Below are positions 5,825 to 13,095 of a stretch of 14,157 nt of DNA, piece after piece. The translations under genes were made by a program, and so were the position numbers. Origin of the DNA: Planctomycetota bacterium (GTDB taxonomy: Bacteria; Planctomycetota; Brocadiia; JAJRTI01); NCBI GenBank assembly GCA_024278415.1, contig JAJRTI010000081.1, positions 1-14,157 of the forward strand. The letters are read 5' to 3'. Within the stretch, counting starts at the first letter, position 1. The number at the start of each line of letters is the position of its first letter. The notes below the pieces were generated by a model. It had not been told where the DNA came from. It saw only the letters and a list, made by a program, of their open reading frames with translations, and searched no databases.

Positions 5825-7696
5825 TTACCAGGCGAGCGGCGAGATGTGGTCGCCGTGCTTGGCCTGGGCGTCGAGCAGGCGCAGGCGCTGTGCGTCGAGC
5901 GTCTCGTTGAGGACTGCCGGGGTCGCGGAGTCCTTTTCGTAGATCTTCTTGATCCGCTCGATCTTGGCCAGGTTCTCCGGGATGTGGCAGGTGAACTGCT
6001 CGACGTATTGGCTCTCGGTGTAGTCCGTGTCGAGCACTTCCTTGAAGAGCGCCTTCAGGTCCGCGTACGTCGGAATCATGCCCGTGGGCGTCGTGATTGC
6101 GTCGACTTCGTCGTGGAGCCGGCGCTCCATCCACTTCACCCACACGCGCTTGTCGTGCATGCCGGTGAGCCACTTGCCGTCCTTGTTGCACTGGAAGTAG
6201 TTGACCGCGAAGATCACCGGCGCGGCCTCGACGTCCTTTGCGAAGTCGAGGTGCATCTGCACGTACTCGCCAATGGGCATGGAGAGGAAGTCGAGGTTGG
6301 CCATGGGGCTGAACGCGCGCACGCCTTCCTGGCCGAGAGTGGCGGCTGTGCTTTCGGACTCGAGGCTTGCGCCCTTGGTGATGACCCCGTGGACCCAGTC
6401 GAAGCTCTGCTCGCAGGGCACGGAGGTATCGGAGTCGCGTCCGCCGTAGATGATGCCCGACAGCTCGACGCCCTCAGGGTTTTCAAGATTCGGGTCGCAG
6501 TTGGCCAGGTCGGCCTGCCGGATGGTGTAGCGCGCATTCTTGTGCGCGTGGGGCACGTCCTCGCCTGCCTCATCCTTCATGCCCTTGTGCCATTTGACGC
6601 ACCAGCTCTCGCCTTCCTCAGGCGGCTCGCGGCCGTCGCCGAGCCAGTAGGGCACGCCATCGGCGACCAGGACGTTGGAGAAGATGACCTCGCCTGGGGA
6701 GGTGATGACGTCCCAGATGACCGGATCATCTTGCGGGTTCACATCCTTGATGATGCCAAAGAGGCCGCATTCGACGTTGGCCGCGTACACCTTGCCATTG
6801 CGCTTGCGCAGGTAGGCCAGGTCATCGCCGATGATGGTCTCGCCTTTGAGCATTGCGGTCGAGGTCTTGCCGCACATGCTGGGGTACGCGCCGGAGAAGT
6901 AGGTGACACGGCCGCCGGGGCCCTTGGAGCCGAGCACGAACATATGCTCCGCGAGCCAACCCTCGCGCGCGGCCCGGCGGATAGCCATGCGCAATGCCAG
7001 CTTCTTAAGCCCGACCGTGTTGCCGGCGTATTGCGTGTTGACGCTGTAGACGAGTTCCTCTTCGTAGTCGATGTACACCCGGCGTTTGTCCACGTTGATG
7101 CTGCACATGCGCTCGTCGACTTCGCCGGACGAGTGGAGCACACGGAAGAAGGCGGGCGAGTCGCCGATGCGCTTGAACTGCTCGTAGCCCGGCCGATACA
7201 GCAGGCTCTCGCTGTGGCCCACGTACGCGGAGTCGGTGATCTGCATGCAGGGCAGGGAGAAGTCCGAGTTCACTGGGCCGAGGCAGAGGAAGCGCACGAG
7301 CGCCGTGCGGCCCTTCATGCTGCCGGCGAGGAACCCGCGCACTTCGGCCACGCCGCCTTCCTTGTCGCGCTGGTTGAGGTTCTTGCCGAACTCCGCGCCA
7401 GCCGGCACGAGGTACTTGGTGTTGGCTTTGTCGCGCGCCTGGTCCTTGGGGCCGTCATAGTGGATGGTGTGGCCTTCCATGGCCAGAGGGATTTCCTCGC
7501 GCTGGTCGATGGCCAGTTGCCGAATGTGGGCGATGTCCTCTTCGGAGTCCGTGCACACGAACACCGACTCGGGCTGGCACAATTCGATGGCATCGGCCAC
7601 AAACGCGTGCAGCTTGGGGTTGTTCAGCGCCATGAGCTTCTCGAGGTTCGCGGCGTCGAGCTGGTTCTTCAGAATAGCTTGGGAGGCGTTAGGCAT
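5825..7696 (-). CDS. pckG: Phosphoenolpyruvate carboxykinase (GTP)
   Basis: This 623-residue enzyme interconverts oxaloacetate plus GTP with phosphoenolpyruvate, CO2 and GDP, in the cytoplasm (gluconeogenesis or anaplerosis). Family hallmarks are in order: GLKKLALR (229-236) with the metal-binding Lys, AEHM (249-252) with the metal-binding His, and the P-loop-like SMCGKTST (273-280) with the reactive Cys275. GDDLAYLR (290-297) gives the metal Asp pair. GGRDSDTSVP (418-427) and FDWVHG (432-437) correspond to the substrate/guanine part of GTP-type enzymes. The length is normal for the GTP class and rules out the shorter-type ATP enzyme fold signature. The frame continues 94 codons upstream of MPNASQ, but that stretch is low-complexity and unlike the family. 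GGAG (7705-7708) eight nt before 7696 fixes the start. It appears to be a single-gene unit flanked by repeat-rich gaps. Confidence 0.95.
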   Translation of the reverse strand: MPNASQAILKNQLDAANLEKLMALNNPKLHAFVADAIELCQPESVFVCTDSEEDIAHIRQLAIDQREEIPLAMEGHTIHYDGPKDQARDKANTKYLVPAGAEFGKNLNQRDKEGGVAEVRGFLAGSMKGRTALVRFLCLGPVNSDFSLPCMQITDSAYVGHSESLLYRPGYEQFKRIGDSPAFFRVLHSSGEVDERMCSINVDKRRVYIDYEEELVYSVNTQYAGNTVGLKKLALRMAIRRAAREGWLAEHMFVLGSKGPGGRVTYFSGAYPSMCGKTSTAMLKGETIIGDDLAYLRKRNGKVYAANVECGLFGIIKDVNPQDDPVIWDVITSPGEVIFSNVLVADGVPYWLGDGREPPEEGESWCVKWHKGMKDEAGEDVPHAHKNARYTIRQADLANCDPNLENPEGVELSGIIYGGRDSDTSVPCEQSFDWVHGVITKGASLESESTAATLGQEGVRAFSPMANLDFLSMPIGEYVQMHLDFAKDVEAAPVIFAVNYFQCNKDGKWLTGMHDKRVWVKWMERRLHDEVDAITTPTGMIPTYADLKALFKEVLDTDYTESQYVEQFTCHIPENLAKIERIKKIYEKDSATPAVLNETLDAQRLRLLDAQAKHGDHISPLAW

Positions 7697-7910
7697 GTCG
7701 GTCTCTCCGTGTGTCAAGGTTGTGGACTGTGGGCAAGCCTGGGGTACAGCGGTAGCGTCCAATCTCCGGGACGTCGGGCCGCCTCTGGGTTGCGGCCAGC
7801 GGGGCGTGGGCAGGTTGGCGTGTCCCCTGCCTGTGAATGGCGATAACACACCAGCCGAGTACAACGGGCTCGGCCGGCCGCCACGCACAGGAGCGATTGA
7901 TCCTGGGTGG

Positions 7911-7999
7911 CTAAGAGATGAGAGATTAGGTATAAGGGACGGAACCGGCCGCCGCACGGCGGACTTCTGGTCTCTCATCCCTCATCTCGAATCTCTGAT
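7911..7999. repeat. Snap-back element with 30-nt arms
   Basis: Left arm 7911-7940 and right arm 7970-7999 are complementary without gaps at about 22 of 30 positions. Both arms are built from GAGATGAGAGAT-like simple sequence. The 29-nt centre carries the GC-only stem CCGCCG with CGGCGG (7949-7954 with 7957-7962). The plan matches the elements at 222-274 and 12926-13060. It sits upstream of pckG and downstream of the FAD protein gene. Confidence 0.5.
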
Positions 8000-8200
8000 C
8001 GGCCTCACGCTCAGGCGACCAGATCGCGCATCCGATGATCCTGTCCGTTGCATCTGGCTGAACTGTTACAAATCGCGCAACCCCCCGCGCCTGAGCCCAG
8101 AGAGTATAGCCAGGGGGAATAGAGGTTTCAAGCGAGAAGCGCGCAGAAGTTTCCCCACGAGACTTGTCGATCCGAGTGGCAGACGCCGCGGGCTTGGAGT

Positions 8201-8262
8201 AGGGCCATTCATGGCCCGTCAGTAACGCTGAAAAACGGGCGATCAATCGCCCTACTATAAAC
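8201..8262. repeat. Inverted doublet of short palindromic units, copy 2
   Basis: The left unit pairs GGGCCAT (8202-8208) with ATGGCCC (8211-8217). The right unit pairs GGGCGAT (8237-8243) with ATCGCCC (8246-8252) and ends in CCCTACTATAAAC. On the minus strand the left unit also continues CCCTACTCCAAGCC, so the tail is shared. The spacer is 15 nt. The doublet starts 109 nt beyond the stop of the FAD protein gene in its direction of transcription, so it may also act as that message's 3' structure. Confidence 0.75.
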
Positions 8263-8370
8263 GGCCCGCGCGTCCCGCACGGCCCCGTGTACATAACAAT
8301 CGTTGTAAGAAACCGGCAACACCAGCTTGGGGTAGAACCGCTGGAGATCCTGCGGACACTCGTGAACGCG

Positions 8371-11300
8371 CTACTCCTTGCGCCTCTCCGCCAGCACCGC
8401 CTGCGCGTGCCGGGCGAAATGGCCGCGGAGGTCGCGGGCGTACTCGCCAAGAACCCGCCTGCCGAGGCCGTCGTGGTCGCCGCAGCGGAACAGCGCGCGG
8501 GCGAGGATCAGCTCCCGAAGCGCGTTGCGCCGCGCGCTCAAGTCGCCCCAGCTTCGCGGATGCCGTTCGCGCTTGGCCAGGGTCTGGATGTCGGGATACG
8601 AATAGCCGCGCATGCCGGGCTTCTGAAGCAGCGCCGCAAGCGGCTCCGCGGCCGCGGGGTCGCCGATGGCCTCCAGCGCGAGCGCGAGCGTGCGATGGTG
8701 CGAAAATGCGTAGCTGGGCTCGAGCAGCTTCAGCTTTGCCAGCAGCGCCGGCAGCGCGCGACGGTCGCGCGTGCGGCCGAGCGCGTAGATCAAGCTGTCG
8801 AGCCGGCTCATGTTCGCGCCGAACTGGCCGCCGGCCTTGAAGCGCCAGCCCTCGTCCCATTCCTTTTCGGCCTCGACCGCACGGACCAGCTCCTCCACGC
8901 CGGCCGCGTCGCCCATGACTGCGAGCACGTGCGCGTACGCGAGTTTGTGCGCGGGCTCCGCCGCGGCATAGGCTTGCTTCAGCAGGGGCCGCGACCGCGC
9001 GGGATTCGCCAACACGACCGCGACGCCTTGGTAGTCGTTCTCGATCGCCGCAACCGCGGCCTCGATCTGCTCGGACGCCATGGGGTACGAGTCCTGGTCC
9101 GTGAGCACGCTTTCGGGCAGGTTGCCGATCTTCACGAGATGCCGCTGGAGCGCTTTCACGTCGATCTGGCGCACGGTGCAGCCGGCCTTCGCGGCCAGGG
9201 CCGCGGCCACGCCGGCCGCGTATCCGCCGTTCTGAATGTCCGGCTGCATGCGGATGACCGGCACCGCGTCGCGATGCGCGCTGATGCCGAGCCCAATGAC
9301 GAGGATGCCGTCCATACTCTTGGGCAGCATGGCCCGATACGGCACGTGCGTGCGCCAACCCTTGCGGTCCGGAGCAACGAGCGTGAAGCAGGGCTCGATC
9401 GTGTATCCGTGCGTGTCGTAGTTCGACCACGTTTCCACGACCGTGTCTGGATACGTGCGCCGGTTCAGTTCGTCGAGCACGGTGATGACGTGGTCGCCGA
9501 CGATGCGCCGGCGCTCGCGGGTGTCGATGAGCTGGCCCACGTCGAAGGACAACTGCGCCTTGAGCCGGGCTTGCACGAAAACGCGCCACACGTCGAGCAT
9601 GCTCGTTTCGTCGACGAGGGTGAAGTCGGTGTTGGTGTAGTTGCGGCCCAGCTCGCGCGGGGGCAGGCCCGTGCCTTGGAGCGCGATGTGGGACCCGTCG
9701 GTATACAGGCAGGGCGCGCCGGCCGCGGCCGCGATGTCCGAGTTGCCGGTCGCGTCGATGACGGTGTTGGCCAGCACGACGCCGCGGCCCTCGGGTGTCG
9801 CCACGACCGCGCCGACCACGCGGTTGCCGCTCACCACCGCACCGCTGCCCATGCAGCCGAACCACACCTCGCCGCCGGCGTCGAGGATCTGCCGTCGCCA
9901 CCACTCCATGCGCGGTTCGATAGCCCAACTCCTGCCGCCGGGCACTTCCTTGGTGAAGCCGACGCGGTTGCCCCAGTAGTAACTGCTGATCGCGCCGAGC
10001 GTGCCCACGCCGCCGAGGCCGTGGAGCATCTCGACCACGAGCGTCTTGGCGCCTTGCCGCGCCGCGGCGATGCCGGCCGGCGCGCCGGCCGTGCCGCCGC
10101 CGATGACGACCACGTCGTACTCGCCGAGCACCGGCAGCGCCCGCGCGGGTTGTGGGATCGTCGGCAGCCGCTGGCCCGGGCGCAAGCCATCGAGGAACTC
10201 ACGCACCTCGCCCGCGGCCGCGGCTTTCGCGGCCGAGCCGGCGACTCGCACGCGGTCGCGCTTGGGCAGCGCAGTCGCTTGCGCGGCCGCGGCCGCGCCC
10301 ACGCGCTCGCCCACGCGCATGAACGCCATCGGCCGCAGCAGCTTCGCGGCCTGCGCCCGCGGCGCGTCCGCGCACCCGTTGAGCACGAGCAGGCGGTTCA
10401 GGCCCTTGGGCCGGAACGCGCGCATCTCGACGCGCTCCGGGCCCGGCCATTCGCCCGTTGCCGCGGACCAGCCCTCGACGTGGTCCGGGGGAACCTGGAA
10501 CAGCGTGTCCGACGCGAACTGCTGCTCGGGGTGGTACGTGAGGTCCCGCGCCAAGTGCTCCGCGCGCATGCGCTCCGCGAGGCTGCCGTCCTTCATGCGG
10601 ATGCGGAGCGTGTACGCGTAGAGGTCGTACGTCTTGCTCCGGCGCGTGTACCCCTCGCCTATCTTCCGCACGGCGACTCCCTCGCCGGTGCGCGGCTCTC
10701 CGCCCACGACGACGCGCGTGAACGTCTGCTCGCCCGCGGCATAAGGAGTGAACTTCGCTCCGGCCATGCGCGCGACGGCCGCGCGGTCCGTCGCGTCCAC
10801 GATCACCTTGGCCACGACTGCCTGCCGGCCCGCGCGGTTGGCCATGACGATGCCGGCCAGGTTCCCGTCTGCGTCGCGCAGCACGTCCGCGACTTGGCAC
10901 GCGTAGAGGAACTTCACCCCGGCCTTGAGCAGCGCGGCGTCGAGCGACTTCTTGACGGTGAGCGGCGTGAGCAGCGTCACCGCGGGCTTGGGCGCGGCGC
11001 GCCTCCCCTTGACCGTGACCGCGATCTCGCCCACGAGCACGCGGCCCGAACCTTTGGCGCACTCGAAGTCGAAACGCAGGTAGCGCGCGGTCGTGTCGAG
11101 CTTCGCGGGCAGCACGAGCGCGGGGACATGGTCGTTGCCGGCCGGCGGGTGGGTGTTCTTGATCTCGGCGACCGGACGCCACTGCTTTCCGTCTCGGCTC
11201 GCATGGATGGTGATGAGCCGGACCTGGTAGTCCCTGTTGTGATAGAGCATCGTGAACGCGCGCTCGACCTTCCGCACCTTCCCCAGGTCCAGGGTGATCT

Positions 11301-11763
11301 TCGCGCCGCCATCGTACTGCACGCTCTGCTGGGCCGCGCTCGCCCACTGCTGGTCGTGCAGCAGCGACGGAGTCTTGGTGTCTTTGTGCCTGCCCACCGA
11401 TGGCCGGTCGGCCTGGTAGGTGAACGCCGCGAGCGCCTCGTCCTTGTCGAGCGGCAACGGCCGGCGCTGCTTGGCGAGCATCGCGTCGCCGAGCCGCGTC
11501 AAGGGCTTCTCGTCGGGGTTGATCCACAGCCGCAGCGGCCCGGCCATGTCCTCGCCGAGGTACGGCCGGGGCGCGGCGAGGAACACGCTGGCGCCGTCGG
11601 CCTTTGCCTGCAATGCCGCGGCCACCGCGGCCGTGCTGCCGCCCACCACGACCACGTCCACTTCATACGCGACCGGCACACGGCGAGCGGATTCGGCGAT
11701 GAAGCGTTGCGCTGGAGCGGCGACGGTGAACGAGATGATCGCGGCGAGTGCGTACGGAGTCAT
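8371..11763 (-). CDS. Secreted tandem FAD_oxidored protein with inserted discoidin domain and HEAT-like tail
   Basis: The protein has 1130 residues. A hydrophobic N-terminus (1-19, ending APA) is a likely signal peptide. Module 1 has a Rossmann strand and dinucleotide loop VVVVGGSTAAVAAA (37-50), then PRPYLGEDM. It resumes after an insert with LLTPLTVKKSLDAALLK (264-280) and VDATDRAAVARMAG (322-335). The insert, about 130-252, reads as an F5/8 type C (discoidin) sandwich: ITLDLG, IHASRDGKQW, ARYLRFDF and GEIAVTV are its hallmarks. Module 2 (about 547-860) has an intact VIGGGTAGAPAGIAAA (553-568) and IDATGNSD (669-676). From about 895 the sequence is helical and Ala/Leu-rich, with HEAT-like repeats such as EAIGDPAAAEPLAALL. 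Module 1 has lost two of the three loop glycines, so only module 2 is confidently FAD-binding. The substrate is unknown; a carbohydrate-linked oxidation is an inference. GAGG seven nt before the ATG supports the start. Confidence 0.85.
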   Translation of the reverse strand: MTPYALAAIISFTVAAPAQRFIAESARRVPVAYEVDVVVVGGSTAAVAAALQAKADGASVFLAAPRPYLGEDMAGPLRLWINPDEKPLTRLGDAMLAKQRRPLPLDKDEALAAFTYQADRPSVGRHKDTKTPSLLHDQQWASAAQQSVQYDGGAKITLDLGKVRKVERAFTMLYHNRDYQVRLITIHASRDGKQWRPVAEIKNTHPPAGNDHVPALVLPAKLDTTARYLRFDFECAKGSGRVLVGEIAVTVKGRRAAPKPAVTLLTPLTVKKSLDAALLKAGVKFLYACQVADVLRDADGNLAGIVMANRAGRQAVVAKVIVDATDRAAVARMAGAKFTPYAAGEQTFTRVVVGGEPRTGEGVAVRKIGEGYTRRSKTYDLYAYTLRIRMKDGSLAERMRAEHLARDLTYHPEQQFASDTLFQVPPDHVEGWSAATGEWPGPERVEMRAFRPKGLNRLLVLNGCADAPRAQAAKLLRPMAFMRVGERVGAAAAAQATALPKRDRVRVAGSAAKAAAAGEVREFLDGLRPGQRLPTIPQPARALPVLGEYDVVVIGGGTAGAPAGIAAARQGAKTLVVEMLHGLGGVGTLGAISSYYWGNRVGFTKEVPGGRSWAIEPRMEWWRRQILDAGGEVWFGCMGSGAVVSGNRVVGAVVATPEGRGVVLANTVIDATGNSDIAAAAGAPCLYTDGSHIALQGTGLPPRELGRNYTNTDFTLVDETSMLDVWRVFVQARLKAQLSFDVGQLIDTRERRRIVGDHVITVLDELNRRTYPDTVVETWSNYDTHGYTIEPCFTLVAPDRKGWRTHVPYRAMLPKSMDGILVIGLGISAHRDAVPVIRMQPDIQNGGYAAGVAAALAAKAGCTVRQIDVKALQRHLVKIGNLPESVLTDQDSYPMASEQIEAAVAAIENDYQGVAVVLANPARSRPLLKQAYAAAEPAHKLAYAHVLAVMGDAAGVEELVRAVEAEKEWDEGWRFKAGGQFGANMSRLDSLIYALGRTRDRRALPALLAKLKLLEPSYAFSHHRTLALALEAIGDPAAAEPLAALLQKPGMRGYSYPDIQTLAKRERHPRSWGDLSARRNALRELILARALFRCGDHDGLGRRVLGEYARDLRGHFARHAQAVLAERRKE

Positions 11764-11799
11764 GGGCGTTCCTCACGTCTGGATCAGGCGGGGCGCGCG

Positions 11800-11805
11800 A
11801 TTGTA
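11800..11805 (-). promoter_or_regulatory. Candidate -10 box of the FAD protein gene
   Basis: The minus strand reads TGCTACAAT: TACAAT matches TATAAT at five of six positions, and TGC in front is an extended -10. It lies 36 nt upstream of the ATG at 11763. No good -35 is present 16-18 nt further up, which an extended -10 can tolerate. Confidence 0.4.
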
Positions 11806-11882
11806 GCAGATCGCTGTGCAGCGGGCGATTGAGCTGATGGCACGCCACGAATGGGAGCGGCCGTCCAGCGCCGCAGCCATCA

Positions 11883-11911
11883 TTGACCCTGTGCCGCGCG
11901 CCGGTTACGAT
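11883..11911 (+). promoter_or_regulatory. Candidate sigma-70 promoter of the DUF58 gene
   Basis: TTGACC (11883-11888, five of six to consensus) and TACGAT (11906-11911, four of six) are separated by exactly 17 nt. Transcription would start near 11918, giving a leader of about 110 nt that contains the whole 56-nt stem-loop. Confidence 0.4.
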
Positions 11912-11931
11912 TGAGGCATGTGCAGGCGCGA

Positions 11932-11987
11932 CGAGCGGGGACATGAACCAAGGGCGCGAAGCGCCCGACTTCGTGTCCCCAGACGAG
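11932..11987 (+). repeat. 56-nt dispersed nested stem-loop, copy 2
   Basis: The outer stem GGGGACA (11937-11943) pairs with TGTCCCC (11974-11980) perfectly. The inner stem GGGCGC (11952-11957) pairs with GCGCCC (11961-11966) around the loop GAA. The copy at 5744-5799 is in the opposite orientation and differs at four positions, two of them the two sides of one inner pair. It lies 41-96 nt before the DUF58 start, in the predicted leader, whereas the other copy is beyond a stop codon. A gene-specific regulatory role is therefore less likely than a dispersed element. Confidence 0.75.
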
Positions 11988-12027
11988 TCAACCGCACGCT
12001 GGCCCATCACCCTCACCCCCCACGCCC

Positions 12028-12918
12028 ATGGCCTCCACAGCATCCTCGCTCCTGGAGCCCGATTTCCTCGCCAAGCTTGAGCGCTTGAGCTTCATTACCC
12101 GGCGGCTGTTCAAGGGGCGCATGAAGGGCGAACGCCGCAGCAAGAAGCTCGGCGTCAGCGTCGAGTTCGCCGACTACCGCGACTACGTGCCTGGGGACGA
12201 CCTCCGCTTCATCGACTGGAACATCTACGGCCGGCTCGACCGCCTGCTGCTCAAGCTGTTCATGGAAGAGGAAGACCTCTTCATCTACCTCATTGTGGAC
12301 ACCAGCGAGTCCATGTCGTTCGGCGAGCCGTCGAAGCTCGACTATGCCAAGCGCGTGGCCGCGAGCCTGGGCTACATCGGGCTCACGAGCATGGAGCGCG
12401 TGAACGTGAGCGCGTTCGCCTCGGAACTCTCCCCCGCGCTGCCATCCACGCGTGGCCGGGCCGGCGTGTGGCGGCTCTTCGAGTCGCTCTACGGGCTCGA
12501 AGCCAGCGGCGAGACGTCGCTCGCCAAGTCGCTCCAGGACTTCGCGCTGCGTTTCTCGCGGCCGGGCATCGTCGTAGTGCTCTCCGACTTCCTCGATCCC
12601 GCGGGGTATGAGGAGGGCATGAAGTATCTCCTGCGCCGGAGCTTCGAGGTCTGCGCCATCCACACGCTCGCGCCGGAGGACGTGGAGCCGCCCGTGTCCG
12701 GCCACCTGCGGCTCTACGACTCGGAGACGAACGAGTTCACCGAGATCACCGCGAGCGAAGCGCTCATGAAGACGTACCGGCGCACGTACGACGCGTTTAC
12801 GTCGTCGCTCAAGGACTTCTGCACCCGCAACGGCATGGCGTACATGCAGACCACCACGGACCAGCCGTTCGACAAGCTTGTGCTCGAATCGCTGCGACGC
12901 GGCGGCATGCTGCGGTGA
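12028..12918 (+). CDS. DUF58 domain protein (MoxR-associated, VWA-like fold)
   Basis: This 296-residue soluble protein has the DUF58 core. It shows VEFADYRDYVPGDDLRFIDW (45-64), then a VWA-type metal site: DTSESM with D91, S93 and S95, Thr163 in GETSLAKSL, and D187 in LSDF. The N-terminal LSFITRRLFKGRMKGERRSKK segment (20-40) is typical of the family. DUF58 proteins usually follow a MoxR AAA+ ATPase and precede BatA-type VWA membrane proteins, and are thought to take part in chaperone-like assembly or envelope maintenance. Here the VWA gene follows at 177 nt, but no moxR is upstream: the neighbour is the divergent FAD protein gene. The ATG at 12028 has no purine-rich ribosome site, so the message may be weakly initiated, but the next in-frame ATG (12121) would cut into the conserved region. 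Confidence 0.88.
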   Translation: MASTASSLLEPDFLAKLERLSFITRRLFKGRMKGERRSKKLGVSVEFADYRDYVPGDDLRFIDWNIYGRLDRLLLKLFMEEEDLFIYLIVDTSESMSFGEPSKLDYAKRVAASLGYIGLTSMERVNVSAFASELSPALPSTRGRAGVWRLFESLYGLEASGETSLAKSLQDFALRFSRPGIVVVLSDFLDPAGYEEGMKYLLRRSFEVCAIHTLAPEDVEPPVSGHLRLYDSETNEFTEITASEALMKTYRRTYDAFTSSLKDFCTRNGMAYMQTTTDQPFDKLVLESLRRGGMLR

Positions 12919-12925
12919 GGGAGAC

Positions 12926-13060
12926 GAATTGAAGATTGAAGAGCAGGAATTGAAAAATGCAAAGTGGATGGACAGCTCCCGCATGCTCCCGCATGCTGGC
13001 GCATGCGGCTACCACCGTCAATTTGCACTTTCCAATTCCTGCTCTTCAATCCTCAATCTC
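12926..13060. repeat. Large snap-back element with central GCATGC hairpin
   Basis: Arms of about 38-40 nt (12926-12964 and 13021-13060) are inverted copies. They share an uninterrupted 19-nt core, GATTGAAGAGCAGGAATTG on the plus strand, with a few mismatches outside it. The centre has two tandem CTCCCGCATG units (12976-12995) and a CTGGCGCATG variant. It includes a perfect stem CCGCATGC (12989-12996) with GCATGCGG (13001-13008) around TGGC. It fills most of the gap between the DUF58 and VWA genes and, if co-transcribed, would fold into a long hairpin between them. Confidence 0.7.
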
Positions 13061-13095
13061 TCCCTCTGCGATTGGTTCCCTCTGAGACCTGACAG

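Larger units (their letters stand above)
7697..8370. other. Long non-coding gap between the FAD protein gene and pckG
   Basis: These 674 nt hold no convincing gene. They contain the pckG leader, a small GGCAGG/CCTGCC stem (7809-7814 with 7826-7831), a snap-back element (7911-7999) and an inverted doublet (8201-8262). No good -35/-10 pair for pckG was found by eye. GGCTGAACTGTTAC near 8056 resembles GGCTGAAATGTTAC near 205, the only other similarity noticed. Confidence 0.5.

Noticed and set aside
5780..7846. 688-codon plus-strand frame opposite pckG
   Set aside because: Same artefact. The minus-strand frame carries all PEP carboxykinase motifs.
7697..7978. 94-codon N-terminal extension of pckG
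   Set aside because: The stretch is low-complexity, overlaps a snap-back repeat, and the family-like N-terminus with a ribosome site begins at 7696.
8287..11832. 1181-codon open frame on the plus strand antisense to the FAD protein gene
   Set aside because: The antisense frame is open because of GC-rich codon usage. Its translation is His/Arg/Val-rich without domains, while the minus-strand frame has clear domains, a signal peptide and a ribosome site.
11957..11973. Alternative CGAAG/CTTCG stem inside the 56-nt element
   Set aside because: The other copy has CGCAG there, which breaks this pairing, while the nested GGGCGC/GCGCCC stem is kept by a compensatory change.
12976..13005. GCATG-rich 10-nt repeats as a CRISPR-like array
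   Set aside because: The units are directly adjacent with no spacers and only two are identical. It is a short tandem duplication inside a hairpin element.
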